Positions 9,730 through 17,899 of a DNA stretch of 64,000 nt are shown here, in pieces. Position 1 is the stretch's first letter. Each line of letters starts with the position of its first letter. The notes beneath the pieces are model-generated. The model saw nothing but the letters and a program-made list of their open reading frames with translations. It ran no database searches and was not told the origin of the DNA. The stretch lies in assembly GCA_022448005.1 (NCBI GenBank), contig JAKUTK010000020.1, positions 1 to 64,000 on the forward strand. The letters run 5' to 3'. This DNA comes from Pseudomonas sp. (GTDB lineage Bacteria; Pseudomonadota; Gammaproteobacteria; Pseudomonadales; Pseudomonadaceae). Both the position numbers and the translations under genes were made by a program.

Positions 9730-9826
9730 CTTTATTGCATGATTGTGAGTGGCTGGGCCGGGCAGGGCGGTCGGCAGCCTGCGACATCTTGGCGCGAATT
9801 ATCGCGTTTCCCCAGGCGGACTGGGC

Positions 9827-9840
9827 CTGTCCCAGATCAA
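9827..9840 (-). promoter_or_regulatory. Degenerate ANR-like site upstream of hemN
   Basis: The minus strand reads TTGATCTGGGACAG: one perfect TTGAT half-site and a poor second half. It lies ~100 bases before the hemN start, where an ANR site is expected from family knowledge. Weak evidence. Confidence 0.3.
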
Positions 9841-9930
9841 GAACCGGTCAGGCTGGACGCGTGGACGCCGAGCGGTCGTCACATAAATAGTAGGCCAAGC
9901 TGCCGCATCCGCGGCAGCTGCCATTCGTGA

Positions 9931-11553
9931 TTACAGCCGGAACTGGCTAACCAGACGATTCAGCTCAGCCGCCAGCTGCACCAGTTCTTCACTGATCAGT
10001 GAGGTTTGAGACGCATCGGCCAAGGTAGTGTCAGCAATCGTACTGATAGTGGTGATGTTGCGGTTGATTTCTTCGGCAACCGCGCTCTGCTCTTCGGCCG
10101 CCGTGGCAATCTGGGTGTTCATGCCGTTGATGGTATTCACTTCGCCCGCGATCACGGTGAGGCTCTGAGCGGTCTTCGCTACGCAGTCCGAACCGGTTTG
10201 TGCGCGAACCTGGGCGCCTTCCATCGCCTGTACGGCATTACGGACTCCCGTTTGCAGTTGCTCGATAGTACGCTGGATTTCTTCGGTCGACTTCTGCGTG
10301 CGCGAGGCCAGGGTGCGAACCTCATCGGCAACCACAGCGAAGCCGCGGCCCTGTTCTCCGGCGCGAGCGGCCTCGATGGCAGCATTCAGTGCAAGAAGGT
10401 TAGTTTGCTCGGCAATACCGTTGATGACGTTCAGCACCATGCCGATGCTGACACTGTCCGTTTCTACCTGCTTGATCACATGTGCCGCTTTTTCGATGTC
10501 CTGAATCAACACCTCGATGCCGTCCAGTGCCTCGGTTGCGAGGTTGACGCCAACGCGCGATTCATCATCGGCGCCGCTCGAAGCCGATGCTGTCTCGTTA
10601 GCATGCCGAGCCACTTCCTGAACCGTCGCGCTCATTTCATTCATGGCCGAGGCGACCATGTCGGTTTCACTGCGCTGCTCCATGACTGCGGTCTGGGTCT
10701 TTTCCGCAACGCTCGACACTCGATTCGATACCTCACCCAGCTGGTGGGTCACGGCGGCCACCGCTTCCAGACTGCTGCGGAATTTGAAGATCATGCGATT
10801 GAACGCAGTGCCCATGGCGCCGACTTCATCCTGGGCGTGGACGGCCACTGTACGACTGAGGTCTTCGTCTTCTGTCATCGCCTCCATGGTGTGACGCATG
10901 TCATTGACACGGCTGATGATCACCCGGCGAATGATGTAGCCCATGACGACCATACCCGCCAGTAGCAAAAGCGCCTGGATCACGGCTGAAGTCAGAATGT
11001 TGCGATGCACCTCGCCGTCCAGTGCGGACTGGTCGTAGCTGATACGGACCGCGCCCATCACGGTGTCCTGTGGGACCTGGTGACAGGTCAGGCAATTGGT
11101 GCCGCGGTAATCCTGTTGCGCGTGGATCGGATTGATCACCGTCAGTACACGGCCATTCAGTCCCTCGCTCACTTCCACGGTGGCGTCGCCAGCAAGCGCA
11201 CGTTTGTCCAGTTCGTCCTTGGGCGCCTGATGCTCGAATCCGGGGCCGAAAACCTTGGCGACTGGCTCGCCGCGGATGATGCGTGCGTCGATCACTCCCG
11301 GCCGGGCAAGAATCTTGTCACGCAGCACTTCACGCTGCCCCATGGTGCCGGTCAGCATCATGGTGTTGATACTGTCGAAATAGGAGTCAGCCGTATCCTT
11401 GGTCTGCTGTTCGACGACATGGAGTATCAGCTGTTTCTCCGAACCCGCCGAATAGAACAGGGAGGCTGCCAGGACCAGGGCGAACACCACCAACAGGGCC
11501 AGGTTGATTTTTGTTTGAACGGACATTTGCCGAGCTGGAGAGGTACTGTTCAT
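9931..11553 (-). CDS. Methyl-accepting chemotaxis protein with periplasmic CXXCH (haem c-type) sensor
   Basis: A 540-residue transducer. Transmembrane helix 1 spans ~17-35 and helix 2 ~190-210, bracketing a ~150-residue periplasmic domain; a HAMP region follows (~210-265), then the cytoplasmic signalling domain with the conserved hairpin [19 protein letters not shown] and [19 protein letters not shown]. The periplasmic domain holds C154-L-T-C157-H158, a covalent haem c attachment motif, within a DUF3365-like context. Such receptors are thought to sense redox or gases. Neighbouring hemN and an ANR box upstream fit a role in oxygen or redox taxis (inference). No C-terminal CheR pentapeptide is seen. 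Confidence 0.92.
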   Translation of the reverse strand: MNSTSPARQMSVQTKINLALLVVFALVLAASLFYSAGSEKQLILHVVEQQTKDTADSYFDSINTMMLTGTMGQREVLRDKILARPGVIDARIIRGEPVAKVFGPGFEHQAPKDELDKRALAGDATVEVSEGLNGRVLTVINPIHAQQDYRGTNCLTCHQVPQDTVMGAVRISYDQSALDGEVHRNILTSAVIQALLLLAGMVVMGYIIRRVIISRVNDMRHTMEAMTEDEDLSRTVAVHAQDEVGAMGTAFNRMIFKFRSSLEAVAAVTHQLGEVSNRVSSVAEKTQTAVMEQRSETDMVASAMNEMSATVQEVARHANETASASSGADDESRVGVNLATEALDGIEVLIQDIEKAAHVIKQVETDSVSIGMVLNVINGIAEQTNLLALNAAIEAARAGEQGRGFAVVADEVRTLASRTQKSTEEIQRTIEQLQTGVRNAVQAMEGAQVRAQTGSDCVAKTAQSLTVIAGEVNTINGMNTQIATAAEEQSAVAEEINRNITTISTIADTTLADASQTSLISEELVQLAAELNRLVSQFRL

Positions 11554-12184
11554 CCTGTTCCTTAAGTACTGCTGCTACACGAAAACGAAACCTTCACGAG
11601 GACGCGACGGACCACAGCGGGCGTCCGGTTCAGGGCTTAGCCGCTCTATCTGCCTGACTTATCGGCCGCACATCCCTTCTCTTTACAAGGTTTCTTGATG
11701 CCGCCCGACTGCAGGCAAAGTGCTATCAGCAAAGCCGGCGACATCCTAGTCGCCGTTCAACGGCGCAGCGCAATGGCTCGCGATGAACGGATATCAATCC
11801 GTAAGGTTTGTTGATTTGGATCAAGAAATGCCGAGACGCCAAAGCGGTATTGACGCCGCTTGCCTCATCGCTCGGCGAGCGTTCGGCAGCGCAAGTCCAT
11901 TCCGCACGCAATTGCTCCTAGGAGCACTGGACGGCCGCAACGGCAAACTTTTTCCCTAAGCCTCTTGGCAATTTCGACGAGCCGGTCCACGCTATGCCGA
12001 GGTCGTGTCAATTACCATCCGTCAGCATTTTGAGATAGCTAAATTACCCCAGCCGTATTCGAACCCCGAAGCGTTTCGGCGGTCGTAGCCTCTAGTCAGT
12101 CGCCGTTGGCGGGACATGCAGGTTATGGCTGCTGACCGATCCAGGCGCAGTGCATCAATCGGACTCATCTTTTCAAGGACTCAC
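11554..12184. other. Gene-poor interval between the chemoreceptor and galU
   Basis: About 630 bases without a convincing gene; open frames are short and unlike proteins. It holds a perfect ANR/FNR box (11811-11824), and could contain promoters for both flanking genes or a small RNA. No terminator-like hairpin with a T-tract was recognised. Confidence 0.6.
11811..11824. promoter_or_regulatory. Perfect ANR/FNR box
   Basis: TTGATTTGGATCAA matches the TTGAT-N4-ATCAA consensus exactly. It lies ~258 bases upstream of the chemoreceptor start and ~360 upstream of galU. The symmetric site does not tell the direction; the chemoreceptor is the more plausible target. Confidence 0.75.
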
Positions 12185-13024
12185 ATGATCAAGAAATGCC
12201 TTTTTCCTGCGGCCGGATATGGCACGCGCTTCCTTCCTGCGACCAAGGCCATGCCCAAGGAGATGTTGCCGGTAGTGAACAAGCCCCTGATTCAATACGG
12301 GGTTGAAGAGGCACTGGCTGCTGGGCTGAGCCAAATTTCGATCGTTACCGGTCGCGGCAAGCGCTCCCTGGAAGACCACTTCGATATCAGCTACGAGCTC
12401 GAACATCAGATCCGTAACACCGACAAGGAAAAATACCTAGTCGGCATTCGCAAACTCATTGATGAATGCAGTTTCTCGTATACCCGCCAGGTCGAGATGA
12501 AGGGTTTGGGTCATGCGATTCTCAGCGGCCGCCCACTGATCGGCGACGAGCCGTTCGCCGTCGTCCTGGCAGATGACCTGTGTATCAACCTCAACGGTGA
12601 CCCGGTCCTGGCGCAGATGGTCAAGTTGTACAACCAGTTCCGTTGCTCGATCGTTGCAATCCAGGAAGTACCGCCGGAAGAGACCAGCAAATATGGCGTG
12701 ATCGCCGGCGAGATGATCCGTGACGACATTTTCCGTGTCAGCCACATGGTCGAGAAGCCCAAGCCGGAAGATGCACCGTCCAACCTGGCAATTATTGGTC
12801 GCTACATCCTGACGCCGGATATTTTCGACCTGATTGAACAGACCGAGCCAGGCAAAGGCGGCGAGATCCAGATTACCGGCGCGCTGATGCGGCAGGCTCA
12901 GGACGGTTGCGTACTGGCGTACAAGTTCAAGGGTCAGCGCTTCGACTGCGGCAGTGCCGAGGGCTATATCGCGGCCACCAACTTCTGCTACGAAAACTTC
13001 TACCTGACCGGTAAAGCGTTCTAA
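12185..13024 (+). CDS. galU: UTP--glucose-1-phosphate uridylyltransferase
   Basis: GalU makes UDP-glucose from UTP and glucose-1-phosphate for LPS and exopolysaccharide synthesis. The 279-residue protein has the nucleotidyltransferase signature AAGYGTRFLPATKAMPKE at residues ~9-26, the QYGVEEALAAG segment, the metal/uridine-binding region VVLADDLC, and KGQRFDCGSAEGY near the end. The start is the ATG at 12185, with AAGGA about six bases upstream; the open frame extends further 5' but without family sequence. A clear terminator follows. Confidence 0.97.
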   Translation: MIKKCLFPAAGYGTRFLPATKAMPKEMLPVVNKPLIQYGVEEALAAGLSQISIVTGRGKRSLEDHFDISYELEHQIRNTDKEKYLVGIRKLIDECSFSYTRQVEMKGLGHAILSGRPLIGDEPFAVVLADDLCINLNGDPVLAQMVKLYNQFRCSIVAIQEVPPEETSKYGVIAGEMIRDDIFRVSHMVEKPKPEDAPSNLAIIGRYILTPDIFDLIEQTEPGKGGEIQITGALMRQAQDGCVLAYKFKGQRFDCGSAEGYIAATNFCYENFYLTGKAF

Positions 13025-13042
13025 ACACTAACGCTGTGCAGG

Positions 13043-13064
13043 AAGCCACCTCCGGGTGGCTTTG
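13043..13064 (+). terminator. Rho-independent terminator of galU
   Basis: Stem AAGCCACC/GGTGGCTT (13043-13050 and 13055-13062) with a TCCG loop, followed by a short T-rich run. It also separates galU from the convergent VOC gene and may act in both directions. Confidence 0.75.
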
Positions 13065-13070
13065 TGCGTT

Positions 13071-13493
13071 TCAGGGAATGGGCATTTCTTCAGCGCCCGG
13101 CCCAAGGGGCTGACCGTAGCTGAACTCGACATAGTTGCCGGCCGGGTCGCGAACACCGCAGTAATAGCCAACGGGGTAAGGTTCGTCCCTGGGCTCCCAG
13201 ATCAGACAGCCAACCTGACGCGCCCTGTCAGCAATTGCATCAACCTCGGCGCGACTGGACAGGGCAAAGCCAAAATGACTGTAGTCATTTTCAGCCAATC
13301 CACGATCGTGCCCGCCGGGCATGATCACGAAAATGAACTCACGCTCTTTTCCTGGCTCGGCCATCCAGACAATGCGCGATCCTTTGCCAGCGCGCTCGTG
13401 AAACACGTGCATTCCACAGAATCGCTCGTAGAAGGCAATGCAGGCGTCCAGATCGGGCACGTGCAGGGCGAGATGAGTGAGGGTAGGGCGCAT
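13071..13493 (-). CDS. VOC (glyoxalase/bleomycin-resistance) superfamily protein
   Basis: A 140-residue single-domain protein with the vicinal-oxygen-chelate pattern: LTHLALHVPDLDACIAFYERFCGMHV at the N-terminus, HFGFALSSRAEVD mid-protein, and CGVRDPAGNYVEFSYG near the C-terminus containing the expected metal-ligand glutamate. Family members include lactoylglutathione lyases and fosfomycin-type enzymes; the specific reaction cannot be assigned. Start is ATG 13491-13493, with GGAGGA seven bases upstream. It is divergent from gor, with only ~70 bases between starts. Confidence 0.85.
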   Translation of the reverse strand: MRPTLTHLALHVPDLDACIAFYERFCGMHVFHERAGKGSRIVWMAEPGKEREFIFVIMPGGHDRGLAENDYSHFGFALSSRAEVDAIADRARQVGCLIWEPRDEPYPVGYYCGVRDPAGNYVEFSYGQPLGPGAEEMPIP

Positions 13494-13565
13494 GCGGTGC
13501 TCCTCCAATGAATCCAGCCAACGGGCTGGGTTATGCTGTGCGATCTACAAGGGAGACAACAGTTC

Positions 13566-14924
13566 ATGGCTTACGACTTCGATCTATTCGTCATCGGCGC
13601 CGGTTCCGGTGGCGTCCGTGCCGCTCGCTTTGCAGCAGGCTATGGCGCCCGCGTGGCGGTAGCCGAAAGCCGTTACCTGGGCGGCACCTGTGTGAACGTC
13701 GGCTGCGTGCCGAAGAAATTGCTGGTCTACGGCGCCCACTATGCCGAAGACATTCACGAAGCCAAGGGCTATGGCTGGACCATCGACGGCGCCAGGTTCG
13801 ATTGGGCTTCGCTTATAGCCAACAAGGATCGCGAGATCCAGCGTCTCAATGGCATCTACAAGAACCTGTTGACTGACAGCGGCGTTACGCTGCTACAGGC
13901 CCATGCACGGCTGGTCGCCCCCCACACCGTCGAGGTCGAGGGCAAGCACTACAGCGCCGAGCACATTCTGATCGCTACCGGCGGCTGGCCATTCGTGCCG
14001 GATATCCCAGGACGCGAGCATGCCATCACCTCCAATGAGGCCTTCTACCTTGATGAGCTGCCGCGGCGGGTCCTGGTGGTGGGCGGTGGCTATATCGCGG
14101 TCGAATTCGCCTCGATCTTTCATGGCTGCGGTGCGGATACCAAGCTGCTCTATCGCGGAGAACTGTTCCTGCGCGGTTTCGATGGTTCGCTGCGCGATCA
14201 TCTCAAGGATGAGCTGATCAAAAAGGGCCTCGACTTGCAGTTCAACGCTGACATCACCCGCATCGACAAACAGGCAGACGGAACGCTGCTTGCCACGCTG
14301 GAAGACGGTCGTACCCTCGAAGCGGATTGCATTTTCTACGCCACCGGGCGTCGGCCGATGCTCGATGGGTTAGGGCTGGAAAACGTCGACGTGGCTTTGG
14401 ATAAGCGTGGCTTCATTGCCATCGACGATCAGTTCCGCACGACGACGCCGTCAATCCTGGCAATCGGCGATGTGATCGGTCGGATCCAGCTGACGCCCGT
14501 CGCGCTTGCCGAAGGCATGGCGGTGGCTCGGCAACTCTTCAGGCCCGAGGAATACCGGCCGGTCGACTACCACAATATCGCCACAGCGGTGTTCAGCCTG
14601 CCAAACATGGCGACAGTCGGGTTGACCGAAGAACAAGCGCGCGAAAAAGGGCACAAGGTGGTGCTGTTCGAAAGCCGCTTCCGACCGATGAAGCAGACCA
14701 TGACCGACAGCCTCGAGCGAAGCCTGATGAAACTGGTGGTCGACGCAGACACCGACAAGGTGCTGGGCTGCCACATGGCAGGCCCTGAGGCGGGAGAAAT
14801 CATTCAGGGCTTGGCCGTTGCGCTAAAGGCCGGCGCTACCAAACGAATCTTCGACGATACGGTGGGTATCCACCCGACCGCTGCTGAAGAGTTCGTCACC
14901 ATGCGCACGCAAACGGGCATCTGA
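13566..14924 (+). CDS. gor: Glutathione-disulfide reductase
   Basis: An NADPH-dependent flavoprotein of 452 residues that reduces glutathione disulfide in the cytoplasm. FAD motif GAGSGG at 11-16, redox-active disulfide C42-VNVG-C47, NADPH-binding [15 protein letters not shown] in the centre, and the C-terminal dimerisation domain with the active-site [10 protein letters not shown]. The local sequence [11 protein letters not shown] fits the NADPH-preferring, plant/proteobacterial-type glutathione reductase rather than lipoamide dehydrogenase. Start ATG at 13566 (MAYDFDLF) follows GGGAGA; upstream codons of the open frame lack family similarity. Confidence 0.95.
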   Translation: MAYDFDLFVIGAGSGGVRAARFAAGYGARVAVAESRYLGGTCVNVGCVPKKLLVYGAHYAEDIHEAKGYGWTIDGARFDWASLIANKDREIQRLNGIYKNLLTDSGVTLLQAHARLVAPHTVEVEGKHYSAEHILIATGGWPFVPDIPGREHAITSNEAFYLDELPRRVLVVGGGYIAVEFASIFHGCGADTKLLYRGELFLRGFDGSLRDHLKDELIKKGLDLQFNADITRIDKQADGTLLATLEDGRTLEADCIFYATGRRPMLDGLGLENVDVALDKRGFIAIDDQFRTTTPSILAIGDVIGRIQLTPVALAEGMAVARQLFRPEEYRPVDYHNIATAVFSLPNMATVGLTEEQAREKGHKVVLFESRFRPMKQTMTDSLERSLMKLVVDADTDKVLGCHMAGPEAGEIIQGLAVALKAGATKRIFDDTVGIHPTAAEEFVTMRTQTGI

Positions 14925-14991
14925 CACAGTGGCCTGATTGCAGCGAGCCGGCGGAAACGGCAAAGGCAAACACGGCTAAATGAAGGAGGAG

Positions 14992-15017
14992 GGGCCAGCT
15001 GCATCAGCCGGCCCTTT
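14992..15017. terminator. Bidirectional terminator-like hairpin
   Basis: Stem GGGCC-x-GCTG / CAGC-x-GGCCC (14992-15001 and 15005-15014) with a CAT loop and one mismatch, followed by TTT on the plus strand. It sits between convergent gor and the copper-chaperone gene. Confidence 0.6.
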
Positions 15018-15077
15018 GACGCAGAAAGCGGCCCTCGTCTGGCCTGGCTTGCGCCAGACGTCGTCTCTTTCCCGCTG

Positions 15078-15569
15078 TCAGTGCTGCATGTGTTCATGAG
15101 GGCTTGGCGTCGGAGCTTGGTCCTGAATGGACACCTCGACGGTTACTTCACCTGCGTGCTCGAATTCGAGGGTCAGCGGGAAACGTTCACCAGCAACGAG
15201 CGGGGCGCTCAGTTCGAAGAGCATGACGTGGTTACTGCCTGGCTTGAACTCGACCTGGCCCCCCGCAGGTACTTCAATCGAATCGATCTGCTTCATGCGC
15301 ATCATGTCGCCTTCGTGCACGTGGGTGTGCAGCTCAGCCTTCTTCGCGCGCGGTGTATGCACGCCCAACAGTCGGTCCGGTGCATCACCTGGGTTTTGCA
15401 AGGTGAAATAGACCGCACCGGTCGGAGCGGTGGGCGGCATGGCACGCGACCATACTTGAGATGCCTCGGGCATTGTGCCCATCTGATGGTGAGCATGGTT
15501 TTGGTCAGCTGCCGTTGCCGACAGGCATGCCGTGCCGAGCGCAATAAGAGTTACCAGGCGAAGCAACAT
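15078..15569 (-). CDS. Periplasmic copper chaperone PCu(A)C
   Basis: A 163-residue secreted protein with a signal peptide (residues 1 to ~21, LVTLIALGTACLSATAA). The DUF461/PCu(A)C fold is indicated by WSRAMPPTAPTGAVYFTL and the copper-binding pattern H-x-HEGDMMRM followed ~20 residues later by HVMLFEL, i.e. the conserved His and Met ligands. A His/Met-rich N-terminus (HAHHQMGTM) and C-terminus (HEHMQH) add extra potential copper sites. Such proteins deliver Cu(I) to the CuA or CuB centre of cytochrome oxidases. Start is the ATG preceded by GGAG six bases upstream; a TTG four codons earlier is less likely. Confidence 0.9.
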   Translation of the reverse strand: MLLRLVTLIALGTACLSATAADQNHAHHQMGTMPEASQVWSRAMPPTAPTGAVYFTLQNPGDAPDRLLGVHTPRAKKAELHTHVHEGDMMRMKQIDSIEVPAGGQVEFKPGSNHVMLFELSAPLVAGERFPLTLEFEHAGEVTVEVSIQDQAPTPSPHEHMQH

Positions 15570-15773
15570 GGAGATCTCCAAGGTGTTTGAAAGCGCAGCA
15601 CATTAGCATGCTGCGTCTTGCTGACGTTGATCTGCGTCCCTGACGCGCATAGGCCAGCGCGGCAGCTACGTGACATCAATGAATCCACATACCATCATCA
15701 ACGGAACCTGCAGCGCCGCATCGTTTCTGTTTGAATGACACACGAACCTTCCGATCGGAGATGCATCAGCACA

Positions 15774-16142
15774 ATGGAACGCAGTCGCTGGAGTCACAGG
15801 TTACTGTCTGGCGGAAAGGAGCCCGATCCGCGCTTTACCCTGGCCAACGAACGAACCTTTCTTGCCTGGATCCGAACGTCGCTCGCGGTGCTGGCTGGCG
15901 GCGTTGCGGTCGAGGCCTTCGCCAGTGAAATCTTCCCGCTGGAGATACGCAAGGTTCTGTCGATTTCACTGTTGCTACTGGCGATGTTCATCAGCTCGAC
16001 GGCTTGTTTCCGCTGGCTGACCATCGAGCGAGCGATGCGTCACCAGGGGCCGCTGCCATTCCCGCTGTTGATCCCGATCCTGTCCATAGGCGGCACGCTG
16101 GTGACGCTGGTCCTGATCGCCTTCGTCGCGTTACGCAACTGA
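15774..16142 (+). CDS. DUF202 (YidH-type) membrane protein
   Basis: About 122 residues with the family signature FTLANERTFLAWIRTSLAVLAGGVAVEAF, followed by two more hydrophobic helices (LSISLLLLAMFISSTACF and LLIPILSIGGTLVTLVLIAFVAL), giving three membrane segments. Function of the DUF202 family is unknown. An ATG 13 codons further upstream (15735) is possible; GGAG before the chosen start is about 13 bases away, so the start is uncertain. It is followed ten bases later by a second DUF202-like gene, the usual YidH/YidG tandem. Confidence 0.85.
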   Translation: MERSRWSHRLLSGGKEPDPRFTLANERTFLAWIRTSLAVLAGGVAVEAFASEIFPLEIRKVLSISLLLLAMFISSTACFRWLTIERAMRHQGPLPFPLLIPILSIGGTLVTLVLIAFVALRN

Positions 16143-16152
16143 CTGAACGCCG

Positions 16153-16527
16153 ATGCATATTTCCTTTCGCCGCCGTCTGGAGCCCAAACCGCCGCCGCTA
16201 CCACTGCATGAAGACCCTGGACTACAACCCGAACGCACATCGCTGGCCTGGGGCCGGACCTTGCTGACGTTGATCACCGTAAGCGCACTGTTTCTTCGCT
16301 GGATGCCTTACCACGGGACCTTCGTCGCAGTATTGGTCGCGCTATCCCTGGCCACCGCGTTGGGCATCTGGACGTCCCAGCAGCGACGCTACACGCGTAG
16401 CGCCAGCGGGGTGAAAAGCGGGCGAATCCAAGCTGATGCGCTGTCAGTACTGTGGCTCGGTGTGTCGGTGTTCGTGCTTGGCGTGCTAGGGCTCTACACC
16501 ATTATTTTCCTGCCAATCAGCAGCTAG
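16153..16527 (+). CDS. DUF202 (YidG-type) membrane protein
   Basis: A 124-residue protein, second of a DUF202 pair. The signature is PERTSLAWGRTLLTLITVSALFLRW, with further hydrophobic helices FVAVLVALSLATALGIW and VLWLGVSVFVLGVLGLYTIIF. It is probably an inner-membrane protein co-transcribed with the preceding gene. No biochemical role can be inferred. Confidence 0.82.
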   Translation: MHISFRRRLEPKPPPLPLHEDPGLQPERTSLAWGRTLLTLITVSALFLRWMPYHGTFVAVLVALSLATALGIWTSQQRRYTRSASGVKSGRIQADALSVLWLGVSVFVLGVLGLYTIIFLPISS

Positions 16528-16550
16528 ACAGTATTCATAGAGAGGCTTTG

Positions 16551-17597
16551 ATGAGCACCGCCAATCAGCAATTTGCCAGCGACAACTATTCCGGAATTTG
16601 CCCGGAAGCCTGGGAGGCGATGGCCCGGGCCAACCAGGGGCATGATCGCGCCTACGGTGACGATCAATGGACGTCGCGCGCAGCCGACCATTTCCGCCAA
16701 CTGTTCGAAACCGACTGCGAAGTGTTTTTCGCCTTCAACGGTACAGCGGCCAACTCACTGGCATTGTCATCTTTGTGCCAGAGCTATCACAGCGTGATCT
16801 GCGGCGATATCGCGCACATCGAAACCGACGAATGCGGCGCACCGGAATTCTTCTCCAACGGCTCCAAACTGCTGGTGGCGCGGACCGAACAGGGCAAGCT
16901 GACGCCCGCGGCCATTCGCGAAATAGCGCTGAAACGCAAGGACATCCATTACCCAAAACCGCGCGTCGTCAGCCTGACCCAGGCCACCGAAATTGGCACT
17001 GTCTACCAGCCGGACGAGCTCCGTGCCGTCAGCGATACCTGCAAGGAGCTGGGGCTGCATCTGCATATGGATGGCGCACGTTTCGCCAATGCCTGCGCTT
17101 ATCTTGGTCTGTCACCGGCTGAATTGAGCTGGAAAACCGGCGTAGATGTGCTCTGTTTTGGCGGCACGAAAAACGGCATGGCCGTAGGCGAGGCCATCCT
17201 GTTCTTCAACCGAGAACTCGCCGAGGATTTCGAATACCGCTGCAAGCAGGCAGGCCAATTGGCATCGAAGATGCGTTTTCTATCCGCGCCATGGGTAGGC
17301 CTGCTGGAAGGTGGCGCCTGGATGAAATACGCCGCACACGCGAACAGCTGCGCGCAGTTACTTGCCAAACTGATCAGCGACGTGCCCGGTGTAGAACTGA
17401 TGTTTCCAGTGCAAGCCAACGGCGTCTTTGTCAGCATTCCGCCATTGGCGCTCGAAGCACTGAGGAGCCGCGGCTGGATGTTCTACACATTCATCGGTGT
17501 CGGCGGCGCGCGCTTCATGTGTTCATGGGATACCAGCGAAGAGCGAGTCCGCCAACTGGCAGACGACATACGCAGCGTTGTTCTGGAAAATCAGTAA
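16551..17597 (+). CDS. ltaE: Low-specificity L-threonine aldolase (PLP-dependent)
   Basis: Cleaves L-threonine/L-allo-threonine to glycine and acetaldehyde. The 348-residue protein has DNYSGICPEAWEAM, the FAFNGTAANSLAL phosphate-binding region, D174 in HMDGARFANA contacting the PLP ring nitrogen, and K207 in CFGGTKNGM as the Schiff-base lysine. Start ATG at 16551 follows AGAGG by five bases; a longer frame reading back into the DUF202 gene has no family similarity. Just downstream, inverted arms GCCGCAC/GTGCGGC (17612-17649) may mark the end of the transcript. The gene is the last intact host gene before the transposition module. Confidence 0.92.
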   Translation: MSTANQQFASDNYSGICPEAWEAMARANQGHDRAYGDDQWTSRAADHFRQLFETDCEVFFAFNGTAANSLALSSLCQSYHSVICGDIAHIETDECGAPEFFSNGSKLLVARTEQGKLTPAAIREIALKRKDIHYPKPRVVSLTQATEIGTVYQPDELRAVSDTCKELGLHLHMDGARFANACAYLGLSPAELSWKTGVDVLCFGGTKNGMAVGEAILFFNRELAEDFEYRCKQAGQLASKMRFLSAPWVGLLEGGAWMKYAAHANSCAQLLAKLISDVPGVELMFPVQANGVFVSIPPLALEALRSRGWMFYTFIGVGGARFMCSWDTSEERVRQLADDIRSVVLENQ

Positions 17598-17899
17598 GCC
17601 ATGGTAGAAGAGCCGCACATGTCATCCCGAAGCAGGGGGCTTGTGCGGCAAGCGTGCGGTCCGTTTGGCGTATGTGATGCCCGATCAAAAAAAAGAATAT
17701 CATTTATCTCTAATAATCAATCACATACCTTGATTAACTTTTAAAAAATAGACTGACGCGGCAGAAAAGCTAGCAATAGTCTATTTTTTGAACGTGACGT
17801 CGTATCGTGTTCGGCAGCCAATTTCGATCGTTGATAGAGACTGATGTAAGTCGCCGCTCGGCAGACTTCGCCTAGATTAGCGTTGTGGAGAGTACATCC
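17598..17899. other. Junction between threonine aldolase and the tni module
   Basis: About 300 bases changing from GC-rich to AT-rich at roughly 17685. Contains the 12-bp inverted repeat listed separately and three partially similar GGCAG-containing stretches (near 17760, 17812 and 17857) that could be transposase-binding repeats. No gene seen. The transposon end could not be fixed by eye. Confidence 0.5.
17743..17789. repeat. Perfect 12-bp inverted repeat upstream of tniA
   Basis: Arms AAAAAATAGACT (17743-17754) and AGTCTATTTTTT (17778-17789), 23-nt spacer, about 110 bases before the tniA start. Could be an operator or transposase site, or an AT-rich bidirectional terminator. Confidence 0.6.
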
